DNA from: Duncaniella sp.
Lineage (GTDB): Bacteria > Bacteroidota > Bacteroidia > Bacteroidales > Muribaculaceae
DNA: 64,000 bases
Reading direction: 5' to 3'
Assembly: GCA_029060405.1 (NCBI GenBank)
Contig: JAIDUB010000081.1
Coordinates: forward strand, 1 to 64,000
The position numbers were made by a program, and so were the translations under genes. Below the pieces are notes generated by a model that was given only the letters and a program-made list of their open reading frames with translations, was not told the DNA's origin and made no database searches. This document shows, in pieces, positions 1-7,774 of the stretch; the first letter of the stretch is position 1; each line of letters starts with the position of its first letter.

Positions 1-431
1 ATATGGCCTTGTATGAGTGCTGATTATTCGGTAAATCCACAAAATAACATGAAATAGCTGACTTTTTCAGTGCCCTCCCTGTGAAGCGCCCCTACAGGTA
101 TGGCACTCATTGGGATATGATTGTCGCTGCGACGTGGGCAGCGACCACTCAATATTATCGCGAAGCAATTTCATCCCGGAGGGATCGACATCTTTATAGC
201 CGCGGGTGCTTGCCACCCGTGGTAGTTGGCCCAAAACAATAATCAGCCCGGGATGGGCTGCACAACTCATGGGCATAGTTCAACCTCACCGAGGTTGAGT
301 AGGATGTGGTTATTTTGCCCCGGGTGGCAAGCACCCGGGGTTATACAGCTGCCTACCCCTCCGGGGTGATAGCTGCCGCTGGTTGTCGATGCGACGGAGA
401 TTACCGAGATGAAATAATACCATTTTGCTAT

Positions 432-460
432 GCCGGGCGCTCCTGTGAAGCGCCCCTACA
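432..460. repeat. REP-like hairpin ending in CTACA (copy A)
   Basis: Stem gggcgct / aagcgccc between a conserved GCCG on one side and CTACA on the other. Equivalent elements lie at 797-825 and, with a different stem sequence, at 898-926. An eroded form is at 71-95. Confidence 0.6.
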
Positions 461-796
461 GGTGTGGCAAGCAATGTGACATGATTGTCGCTGCGGCGTG
501 GGGTAGTGAGCCTGCTACATATTATTGCGAAGCAATTTCATCCCGGAGGGATCGACATCTTTATAGCCGCGGGTGCTTGCCACCCGTGGTAGTTGGCCCA
601 AAACAATAATCAGCCCGGGATGGGCTGCACAACTCATGGGCATAGTTCAACCTCACCGAGGTTGAGTAGGATGTGGTTATTTTGCCCCGGGTGGCAAGCA
701 CCCGGGGTTATACAGCTGCCTACCCCTCCGGGGTGATAGCTGCCGCTGGTTGTCGATGCGACGAAAACTACGGCGATGGTAAATACCTTTTGCTAT

Positions 797-825
797 GCCG
801 GGCGCTCCTGTGAAGCGCCCCTACA
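797..825. repeat. REP-like hairpin ending in CTACA (copy B)
   Basis: Same sequence as the element at 432-460, in the same orientation and 365 bp away, which fits the tandem repeat period. Confidence 0.6.
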
Positions 826-897
826 GGCGAGGCAATCAATGTGATATGATTGTCGCTGGGCGAAAACTGCGGCGCTGAAATAATACCATTTTGCTCG

Positions 898-926
898 GCC
901 GGACGCACCCGAGTGTGCGTCCCTAC
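898..926. repeat. REP-like hairpin ending in CTACA (variant stem)
   Basis: Keeps the GCCG and CTACA borders of copies A and B, but its stem reads ggacgcac / gtgtgcgtcc. Both arms changed together, so pairing is preserved. That is the mark of a hairpin family rather than a simple duplicate. Confidence 0.6.
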
Positions 927-979
927 ATGGTTGCAAATCATTGAGATGCGTTTTGCGGCTGCGGTGGTCAGCTTCTTTT

Positions 980-1936
980 TCAACGGAGGGTGAAGCGGAG
1001 TGATGAGTGGAGCAGGTGGAAGGATAGGGTGAGAATGGATGATTGCTCGACTGAGGCGTGCATGTCGAGGGTGCGGAGACGGAATGTTGCATCGATCCAC
1101 TCAAGGTCGTAATGGTCAATATAATCGGTGGGAATCAGACGCCCTTTGCGCATGGCGGGCATCCATTTGTCGGAATACACGCGGGCGCCCGAGAGGTAGA
1201 GTATGTCGTAGGTGCCGGGACGATCTTTTGACTTGACGATTGCAAGTGTGTAGCGTCCTCCTTCGCGTGCGCGGCGCGGGGTAGTATTGCGATCGAGATA
1301 GTCCCAATAACCTTCGATGGGATCGAGAGGCGAGGTGGTGAGATAGTCGGCGATTTCTTGAGCCGTCCACGCGGTAGCGGCTACCAATTCGGGTACAGGT
1401 ATGACAGATGCGGTCATCTCCGACACTTCCACTTTGCCTTTGGCCTCGAACATTACACGGGCGGGCACTACGGGGAGGGGATTATCGATGTCGAGCAGAC
1501 GGGCGAGGTGACGGTGACCGCCAGATATGGTGATGTGTCGGGATGATATATTGACTGTAAGAGTATTGTATTCGCCCGGTGATGACGCAAGCTCGGAGGT
1601 AAAGGTGGCAGAGCCGATTTTTTTGTGCCCCGACATGACGCTTACGGTGGCGTCGCTGTGGTCAAACGGGTCGAAATATCCTGCCTGACGGATGTTGAGA
1701 TTCACCGACATGGTATCGGTGTCGGCCACAAACATCAGCGCCCAGCCCGAAGATTTATCGGCGGCAGCCGCACGTGCCGATACCTTAAGCGAGTGGGGCG
1801 GAGCCGAGGCCGGTATGACGATGGGGATAACGGTATCGCTAACAACCGAAGGCAGTTCGTAGCGGAACGATTGCGCCTCGATACTCTGCGCGGCTGCGAG
1901 AGCGCATGCCGATAAAAATGCCGGGAGCAGCCTCAT
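980..1936 (-). CDS. Secreted protein of unknown function
   Basis: I do not recognise the family. The start used here is the ATG at 1936, which overlaps the miaA stop as ATGA and gives a signal peptide (MRLLPAFLSACALAAAQS) and 318 residues. The longer ORF in the track would add 34 basic residues that read through miaA and is unlikely. After the signal there is a beta-rich stretch, then from about residue 200 a region with GYWDYLDRNT and GGRYTLAIV that looks like a small compact domain. It is the last gene of the long minus-strand run and is translationally coupled to miaA. A periplasmic or surface location is inferred from the signal peptide alone. Confidence 0.7.
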   Translation of the reverse strand: MRLLPAFLSACALAAAQSIEAQSFRYELPSVVSDTVIPIVIPASAPPHSLKVSARAAAADKSSGWALMFVADTDTMSVNLNIRQAGYFDPFDHSDATVSVMSGHKKIGSATFTSELASSPGEYNTLTVNISSRHITISGGHRHLARLLDIDNPLPVVPARVMFEAKGKVEVSEMTASVIPVPELVAATAWTAQEIADYLTTSPLDPIEGYWDYLDRNTTPRRAREGGRYTLAIVKSKDRPGTYDILYLSGARVYSDKWMPAMRKGRLIPTDYIDHYDLEWIDATFRLRTLDMHASVEQSSILTLSFHLLHSSLRFTLR

Positions 1937-2844
1937 GACCGGAACATTTTTACGACGCGGGCAGTAAACTCGTCGGCGGGCAAATCGTAAGGAAGCCAAC
2001 GGATGGGGAATCCGCGGTGTTCCATCCCGCGAAACCATGTCATCTGCCGCTTGGCAAATTGGTGAATGGCTATCAGCAGACCCTCCTCCATCTCGCGCCG
2101 CGAGATGCGCCCCGTGACGTAAAGGGTGATGAATTTGTATTCAAGGCCGTAATATATCAGATCGTCGGGTGCAACGCCGCTGTCGATGAGCCGGCGCACC
2201 TCGTCGACCATGCCCGCATCGAAGCGGGCTGAGAGCCGGGCTGCTATGCGGTTCCGGCGAGTCTCGCGGTCGATATCCACACCTATCACGAGAGCATCAT
2301 TGACGGGATGAGGCTCGGCGTCGCGTGCGGCATCGGGGTGGTCAAGATAATACTGCTGAATCTCGATGGCACGTATAGCCCGCTTGACGGTGTCGACATC
2401 GGTGGTATTGTGGAGTGTCTTCATCGCTTCAAGCCTGCTTGTCAGCTCGGCCAGCGACAATCCGGCCAGCGACTCGCGCAGCTCCCGGTTTTCGGGTACC
2501 TCATGGAGCGACAGGCCTTTAAGGTAAGATTCCACATACAGCCCCGTGCCTCCGCATATCACGGGCACACGCCCGCGGCTGATAATGTCGGCCACCGCAG
2601 CGCGGCAGTCGCGCAGAAATTCATACAGATTATACTTATATCCGGCAGGGCGGATATCAATGAGATGATATGGAATGTCGCCGTATTCATCAAGATCCTT
2701 ACCCGTGCCGAGATCCATGCCGCGGTATATCTGGCGGGAATCGGCACTGATAATCTCACCGTCGAGCGCACGCGCCACGTCGACGGCACGGGCAGTCTTG
2801 CCCGACGCCGTAGGGCCGGTGATGATGACGGTGGAAAAGCTCAT
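1933..2844 (-). CDS. miaA: tRNA dimethylallyltransferase MiaA
   Basis: Transfers a dimethylallyl group from DMAPP to N6 of adenosine 37 in tRNAs that read codons beginning with U. The P-loop GPTASGKT lies near the N-terminus, followed by the family motif DSRQIYRGMDLGTGK and the substrate region GGTGLYV. The length of 303 aa is normal. The track begins one codon earlier at a TTG; the ATG at 2844 is preferred because it overlaps the upstream stop as TGATG. It is coupled to genes on both sides, which indicates one transcript, though no functional link to the membrane protein upstream is evident. Confidence 0.95.
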   Translation of the reverse strand: MSFSTVIITGPTASGKTARAVDVARALDGEIISADSRQIYRGMDLGTGKDLDEYGDIPYHLIDIRPAGYKYNLYEFLRDCRAAVADIISRGRVPVICGGTGLYVESYLKGLSLHEVPENRELRESLAGLSLAELTSRLEAMKTLHNTTDVDTVKRAIRAIEIQQYYLDHPDAARDAEPHPVNDALVIGVDIDRETRRNRIAARLSARFDAGMVDEVRRLIDSGVAPDDLIYYGLEYKFITLYVTGRISRREMEEGLLIAIHQFAKRQMTWFRGMEHRGFPIRWLPYDLPADEFTARVVKMFRS

Positions 2845-4178
2845 CAATATTCTCCTCCGGTGACACGCTTGATCCAGCGGCGCAGGCGGAAAAACGGTTT
2901 ATCCTCATTGAACCGTGCCACCTGAAGCCAGTGGGGATCGTTGAAATCCACATCCCAGTCGCCTATGCCGCTGAAGCGGAACAGCGGACGGTAGTTCTTG
3001 ATCTTGTAGAGTCGGTTACCGTCGCGGTCGTAGGTCTTCCATGCCATTGCCACGGTGTAAAGACGGTGTATTTCCGACGCGAGTACGGGAGCTATGTCGC
3101 GGTTGTAAATCAGACGCTGGAGCTGCGAAATCGTATACCACTTTCCGTGGAGTTGCGACTTGCCGATAATCTCCTGCTCCTTGACGGTGACGATGTAGTG
3201 GACGATGTTAGACAATCCTTCGGCTTCCTGACTGAGATACATGAAGCGGAGCACAAATTTATCTTCACCGAGCGAGCTCAGATGGGCAAACACTTCGGAC
3301 GCATAGCTGCTGGGCACTTTCTCGCGGAACGGCACGAAAAGCGAAGCCGGAGTGTCGATCTTGTCCATACCGGGGATATCGAAAAATTCCTCGTTGCGGG
3401 CAAGGTAGATCGAATCGTCGCACATCACCAGATAGCGCAGCCACGTTTTCTCACCCATGCGTGTATTGGAGCCTTCCACATCCTGAGCGTAATAGCCCCA
3501 GAGTGAAACGTAGCGGGTGCCCATGAACACAGTCACGAGCAGATAGCCGATAAACGGGAACCAGCAGAGGAAAAAGGCGTCGGCCGAATTGATGTTGACG
3601 TTGATGTAGAACACGAAGTAATAGAACACCGCAAGCACGGTGGCCACGGCGTTCATGGCAATAACCATCGATACCTGATAGCGGCTCTCTTCCTTGACGA
3701 TGTTGCCTATGAAACCGCGCTCGACATATGAGCCGAAAAGAGCGTCGCACTTCTGGAAAGTGGATGTGTTGCGCCCGAGCATGCGGTAAACGATACCCAC
3801 ACACAGCATCACCGGGCAGAATATCAGCACCGGGAGAAACGGAAGCTCGGAGTTAAGCCCCTCGCTGTCGAAAAATTGAGACACTATGCCGCGATTGTAG
3901 GCTATCAGGATTCCTTCCATGATAATGGCCGAGATCAGCAGCGTGTTTACCACGATGGCCGTGAGCGTGTAGCTCATGGTGGTTTTGTTGGCATAGGCGC
4001 CGCGGGTATACGACATCATGGCAAGCATAAGCACCAGCGACAGGATGGGTATCCACGGCATGGGAATCCATAGCGACAGCAATATGGGAAGCGCCACGGC
4101 ACCGGTCGAGATAGTCCAGTTAAACCACAGAGAGTAAACTATATTACGGAGATCGTTGTTTTTTCGGGAATCGTTCAT
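2844..4178 (-). CDS. Multi-pass membrane protein of unknown function
   Basis: The 444-aa protein has about six hydrophobic helices in its first 240 residues (for example GAVALPILLSLWIPMPWIPI and VIAMNAVATVLAVFYYFVFYI). A soluble C-terminal half of about 200 residues follows, rich in aromatic and charged residues (FRFSGIGDWDVDFNDPHW). I do not recognise a named domain and see no catalytic signature. The start is an ATG 8 bp after the DPP IV stop, and the stop overlaps miaA, so it sits within the operon. An inner-membrane protein with a cytoplasmic C-terminal domain is the likely topology. Confidence 0.75.
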   Translation of the reverse strand: MNDSRKNNDLRNIVYSLWFNWTISTGAVALPILLSLWIPMPWIPILSLVLMLAMMSYTRGAYANKTTMSYTLTAIVVNTLLISAIIMEGILIAYNRGIVSQFFDSEGLNSELPFLPVLIFCPVMLCVGIVYRMLGRNTSTFQKCDALFGSYVERGFIGNIVKEESRYQVSMVIAMNAVATVLAVFYYFVFYINVNINSADAFFLCWFPFIGYLLVTVFMGTRYVSLWGYYAQDVEGSNTRMGEKTWLRYLVMCDDSIYLARNEEFFDIPGMDKIDTPASLFVPFREKVPSSYASEVFAHLSSLGEDKFVLRFMYLSQEAEGLSNIVHYIVTVKEQEIIGKSQLHGKWYTISQLQRLIYNRDIAPVLASEIHRLYTVAMAWKTYDRDGNRLYKIKNYRPLFRFSGIGDWDVDFNDPHWLQVARFNEDKPFFRLRRWIKRVTGGEY

Positions 4179-4186
4179 ATCGTCAA

Positions 4187-6367
4187 TTACATATTACGGT
4201 TGAAATAATCAAGCATCCGGGAGTAGACGTTAAGGCGGGCGTCGCATCCGTTGATGGAATGATTCATATTTGGATAAAGGAACATATCGCACATGCGTCC
4301 CGAAGCCTGAAGCTCCGACACATACTGCATGGTGTTGAAAAGATGCACGTTGTCATCGGCCGTTCCGTGCATGATCAGCAGCGGAACATTCATCTGCTCC
4401 ACCAGAGCTACGGGTGCCGAACTGTCGTAACCGTCGGCGTTCTGGGCCGGGGTGAGCATATATCGCTCGGCGTAAACCGTGTCGTAATACCGCCACGAGG
4501 TAACGGGAGCGATAGCTACTGCGGCCGCGAAAGGCGAGCCGGGTGCAGATATGGTCATGAGAGTCTGGTAACCGCCATAGCTCCAGCCTGTAATTCCCAT
4601 GCGCTTGGCATCGACATAGCTCTGCGAGGCAAAATGCCGTGCGGCTGCTATGAGGTCGGCGGCCTCATAGTGTCCAAGCTGCTTGTAGACGCATGTGGAG
4701 AAAGCGCGGTCGCGGCCACCCGTGCCACGGGGGTCGACACATACCACCACATATCCCTGCATGGCTGCATACTGAGGCCAGTCCATGCGCCAGCGGCATG
4801 TCACTTCCTGAGATTCGGGACCGCTGTATTGATTCATTATGACAGGATAACGCTTGGAAGCGTCGAAGTGTTGCGGACGGATGATATAAGCGTTAAGCAT
4901 CGTGCCGTCGGCACCCGGCACGGTGATGAATTCTTTCTGAGGCACCGATGCGTAGCGGGCCGCATAGTCAGCATTATCCTCCAATACCCTCACGCTTTTA
5001 CCCTTGACGTTGCAGAGGGTGTAGACGGGGGGAGTGGATGCCGTGCTGTGGTCGAGCACCATGTAGGTCATGCCGGGCGTGAAACGAGCCGATGCCCACC
5101 CTTCGTCGGGCGAAAGACGGGTTATTTTTCCTTTGGCGTCGACCGATTCCACTACGCGGTGAATTGCGCCGGCCGAGGTCGACTGATAGTAGACCGTTCC
5201 GGCCTCGCTGCCGTAGCAGGCCGTGACGTTGTAGTCGCCCGAAGTCACGGTGCGGGTGAGAGCACCGGAGTAATTATAGGCATACAGGTGATTATAGCCC
5301 GAGCGGGGTGATATGACCATGAATCCGTCGGGTGTGAGAGTGAGATTTTCATAGGATACCGACGGAATCCATGCGTCGGAGGTCTCGGTGAAGATTGACT
5401 TGGCCACACCCGAGCGAGGATTGACGGCTATCAGCTCCATGCGGCGCTGGTCGCGGTCGAGGGTCGTCACTATCACGCGCGCGGGGTCAAACGCATATGT
5501 CATGCGCGGAATATATTCGATATCGTTTCCGGGCAGGGTGATGTCCTTGTTTTTTCGAGTCTCAACATCATAGCTGTGGAGCGTGACCACGGAATTGGGC
5601 TGTCCCGCCACGGGATATTTGTAGGTATACGAGCCGGGATACAGCGCATATTGCGTCATGGGGTTGCAACTGCCTTCGTAGAGAGGAAACGACCACGCCG
5701 GCACTGATGTCTCGTCATATTTAAGATAACACAGCGTCAGATTGTCGGGAGCCCACGACATAGAGCAGTCGGTGGTAAATTCTTCCTCGTAGGTCCAGTC
5801 AGGCACACCGTTGATTATCGAGCCTGCTGCGCCGTCGCGTGTCACAGCCACCTCGGTCCCGTAATCGAGTTTCTTGAGATAGATATTATTGTCGTCGGCC
5901 ACGAACGCCACCATGCGGCCGTCGGGCGAGAAAAGCGGAGCCCGCTGTGTAGCGTGATCGTCGGAGAGCGGCGAGAGCATGCGGGTGCGGATCTCGTATA
6001 CGTAATACCGGGCCGTGAAGGAGCGGCGGTATATCATCTTCTTGTCAGTGTATACCATAATTTTCGAGCCGTCGGGGCTTAGCGTGAACCCTTCGATGCT
6101 CTTGAGCGTGTTGCCGCGGGTGTTGCCGAGATCCATTACGGTCTCCACCTCCTTACCGGTCTTGACATCGTAGCGCTTCACGGCTCTTGACTCAGGAGAA
6201 TAGGCGAGATAATTCAGTCCGTCGGGCTCAAAAGCCATGGCTTGAGGTGCTGCCGGTGTGTTGCCCGGATATACATATCGGGCCATATCGGCATCGACCT
6301 TCACGGCCGAAACCGCCGGTAGGCTTACGGCGGCAGCAGTGATTAGTGTAGTCAGTATTTTCTTCAT
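4187..6367 (-). CDS. Dipeptidyl peptidase IV (S9B family)
   Basis: A serine peptidase that removes X-Pro or X-Ala dipeptides from peptide N-termini, probably in the periplasm. It has a 21-residue signal peptide (MKKILTTLITAAAVSLPAVSA), an N-terminal beta-propeller with the paired-glutamate motif DWTYEEEF that anchors the substrate amino group, and a C-terminal alpha/beta hydrolase. The triad is visible: Ser596 in GWSYGG, Asp671 in HGTADDNVH and His703 in MNHSI. Their spacing is close to that of mammalian DPP IV. The length of 726 aa is normal and the gene is intact. With the oligopeptidase at 26.7 kb it suggests use of proline-containing dietary or host peptides. Confidence 0.93.
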   Translation of the reverse strand: MKKILTTLITAAAVSLPAVSAVKVDADMARYVYPGNTPAAPQAMAFEPDGLNYLAYSPESRAVKRYDVKTGKEVETVMDLGNTRGNTLKSIEGFTLSPDGSKIMVYTDKKMIYRRSFTARYYVYEIRTRMLSPLSDDHATQRAPLFSPDGRMVAFVADDNNIYLKKLDYGTEVAVTRDGAAGSIINGVPDWTYEEEFTTDCSMSWAPDNLTLCYLKYDETSVPAWSFPLYEGSCNPMTQYALYPGSYTYKYPVAGQPNSVVTLHSYDVETRKNKDITLPGNDIEYIPRMTYAFDPARVIVTTLDRDQRRMELIAVNPRSGVAKSIFTETSDAWIPSVSYENLTLTPDGFMVISPRSGYNHLYAYNYSGALTRTVTSGDYNVTACYGSEAGTVYYQSTSAGAIHRVVESVDAKGKITRLSPDEGWASARFTPGMTYMVLDHSTASTPPVYTLCNVKGKSVRVLEDNADYAARYASVPQKEFITVPGADGTMLNAYIIRPQHFDASKRYPVIMNQYSGPESQEVTCRWRMDWPQYAAMQGYVVVCVDPRGTGGRDRAFSTCVYKQLGHYEAADLIAAARHFASQSYVDAKRMGITGWSYGGYQTLMTISAPGSPFAAAVAIAPVTSWRYYDTVYAERYMLTPAQNADGYDSSAPVALVEQMNVPLLIMHGTADDNVHLFNTMQYVSELQASGRMCDMFLYPNMNHSINGCDARLNVYSRMLDYFNRNM

Positions 6368-6389
6368 TATCGGTTTGCAGGCTTATAGA

Positions 6390-7748
6390 TCAGAATAATG
6401 ACAGCTGGGCGTCGTTTTCAGGCACCACGGGACGCTGAGGCTCATGATAGCCGAAATCGGGGTCGAATTTCCGCGGGCTCTCGGGCAGGTCGAGCCAGTC
6501 GGTACTGTCGAGATTGCCATCGATGGATTCGCGGCTTTTGCGTGGACGTCCGCGACGTTTGCGCGGAGCGGAGGCCGACGGTGCAGCCGGCTCGTCGATG
6601 AGTTTGGGAGCGGCCTCGGCCGAGCGGAGTTTCTCGATTGTGGAGTCGAGTTCGGCGCGAAGCTGCTTTATTTCCGAGCGGAGTTTCATCTCCGAGTTGG
6701 CCTGATTATACAGATTGGTCTCGATAGTGTGGGAGAGAGAGGCGTTTTCATCGCGCAGACGCATGATTTCCTCCTCAGCAGCCGACGTGTCAGGAACCGA
6801 CGCGGGAGTGTTTTCAATCTGCAGGGTAAGTTGCTTCACTTTCTCGGCGAGCTCGGTGATTTTCGCATCCTTGCGCTCCTTCACCTGCTCGAAAAGCTCG
6901 AGTTTTTCCTGAATTTCGGCAGCGATGGCCAGTTCAGCCTCGGCTTTCGACAGTTCCTCCTTAGCGCGCGAGGTCTCGGCCTGAAGATTATTGATCATGG
7001 TGTCGCTCATGGCAGCCTTTAGCTCAAGCTGCTCGTTGAGAGTGCGCTGCTTTGTAATCTCGGCGTCGAGCTCCTCCACCCGTGCTGAGAGGGCGGCCAC
7101 TTCACCGTTGAGACGCGAGATAGTTTCTTCTTTCTCTGCCATCTGCGGCGAGTCGGCCGGCACGCGCGGCTTGCGCGAGGTGATTATGCGCTCCTTCTCG
7201 GCCTTGACTTCGTTGAGGCGACGGTCAAGATCGGTGATCCGGTCAGTGAGGGCACGTTTCTGTCGGGCGGCGTCGGAGCGTATCTGTCGCATTTCCTCGC
7301 GGAGTGAGGTGGCTTCGTCCTTGGCATCGCTGAGTGTTTCGATGAGCTGCTGACGCTCGGCATCCTCTTCAGCCGATTGCGATTCGGGTGAGGCGCCGGC
7401 ACAGGCTGCCGCGATGCGTGCACGGAGCGAGGCGCTTATGTGGTCATAGATATATTTCCGCTGCGCCTCGGTATTGAGCGACTGTGATACAAATTCAGGC
7501 ATCGTGGAGTTAAACAGCTCAATCACTGCATCGAATAAGTCGCCGGGCAGATCGTCGGTCTTCACCTCGGGCCCTGCATCAGCATCGGGCGCGGCAGTAT
7601 CGGCTGCATCGGCGTGCGAAGCCGGAACTGTGTCCTCATCGTGACGCTCCACAGCGTAGGTGGGGACTGACGAATCATATTCATCCGTGTCCTCTTCCTC
7701 GCCGGGCGCGAAGCCGAAAGCCTGTTTTATTCCGTTCCAGAATGACAT
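6390..7748 (-). CDS. Coiled-coil protein with AT-hook-like patch and C-terminal QLSLF
   Basis: 452 aa, no signal peptide. Residues 1-120 are acidic and of low complexity (GEEEDTDEYDSS). Residues about 120-385 are heptad-patterned coiled coil. A basic patch KRRGRPRKS near residues 397-405 matches the AT-hook core GRP flanked by basic residues. The last five residues, QLSLF (448-452), match the consensus by which replication and repair proteins bind the DNA sliding clamp. No enzyme domain is evident. Together these suggest a DNA-associated scaffold, but that is inference. It lies 22 bp before DPP IV and 26 bp after the receiver/PPDK_N gene. Confidence 0.7.
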   Translation of the reverse strand: MSFWNGIKQAFGFAPGEEEDTDEYDSSVPTYAVERHDEDTVPASHADAADTAAPDADAGPEVKTDDLPGDLFDAVIELFNSTMPEFVSQSLNTEAQRKYIYDHISASLRARIAAACAGASPESQSAEEDAERQQLIETLSDAKDEATSLREEMRQIRSDAARQKRALTDRITDLDRRLNEVKAEKERIITSRKPRVPADSPQMAEKEETISRLNGEVAALSARVEELDAEITKQRTLNEQLELKAAMSDTMINNLQAETSRAKEELSKAEAELAIAAEIQEKLELFEQVKERKDAKITELAEKVKQLTLQIENTPASVPDTSAAEEEIMRLRDENASLSHTIETNLYNQANSEMKLRSEIKQLRAELDSTIEKLRSAEAAPKLIDEPAAPSASAPRKRRGRPRKSRESIDGNLDSTDWLDLPESPRKFDPDFGYHEPQRPVVPENDAQLSLF

Positions 7749-7774
7749 TGTTCTTATTTAGAATTTCTTTTAGG

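Larger units (their letters stand above)
1..960. repeat. Gene-free region with ~366-bp tandem repeat of hairpin modules
   Basis: No convincing gene. A 236-bp block at 161-396 recurs base for base at 528-763. The segment starting tgtgaagcgcccctacagg recurs at about 80, 445 and 808, so the underlying unit is about 366 bp in two full copies and a decayed third. Inside each unit are short inverted repeats in series: cgggtgcttgccacccg, caacctcaccgaggttg, cccgggtggcaagcacccggg, cccctccgggg. ORF-track entries here are repeat translations without homology or starts I would trust. Confidence 0.85.

Noticed and set aside
67-1119. Short ORFs in the hairpin-repeat region (67-276, 768-1100, 793-1119)
   Set aside because: They read through the repeats, differ between repeat copies, and have no plausible start context.
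4259-5311. 350-aa plus-strand ORF opposite DPP IV
   Set aside because: Antisense to the catalytic domain of DPP IV, whose triad is intact; no ribosome-entry context.
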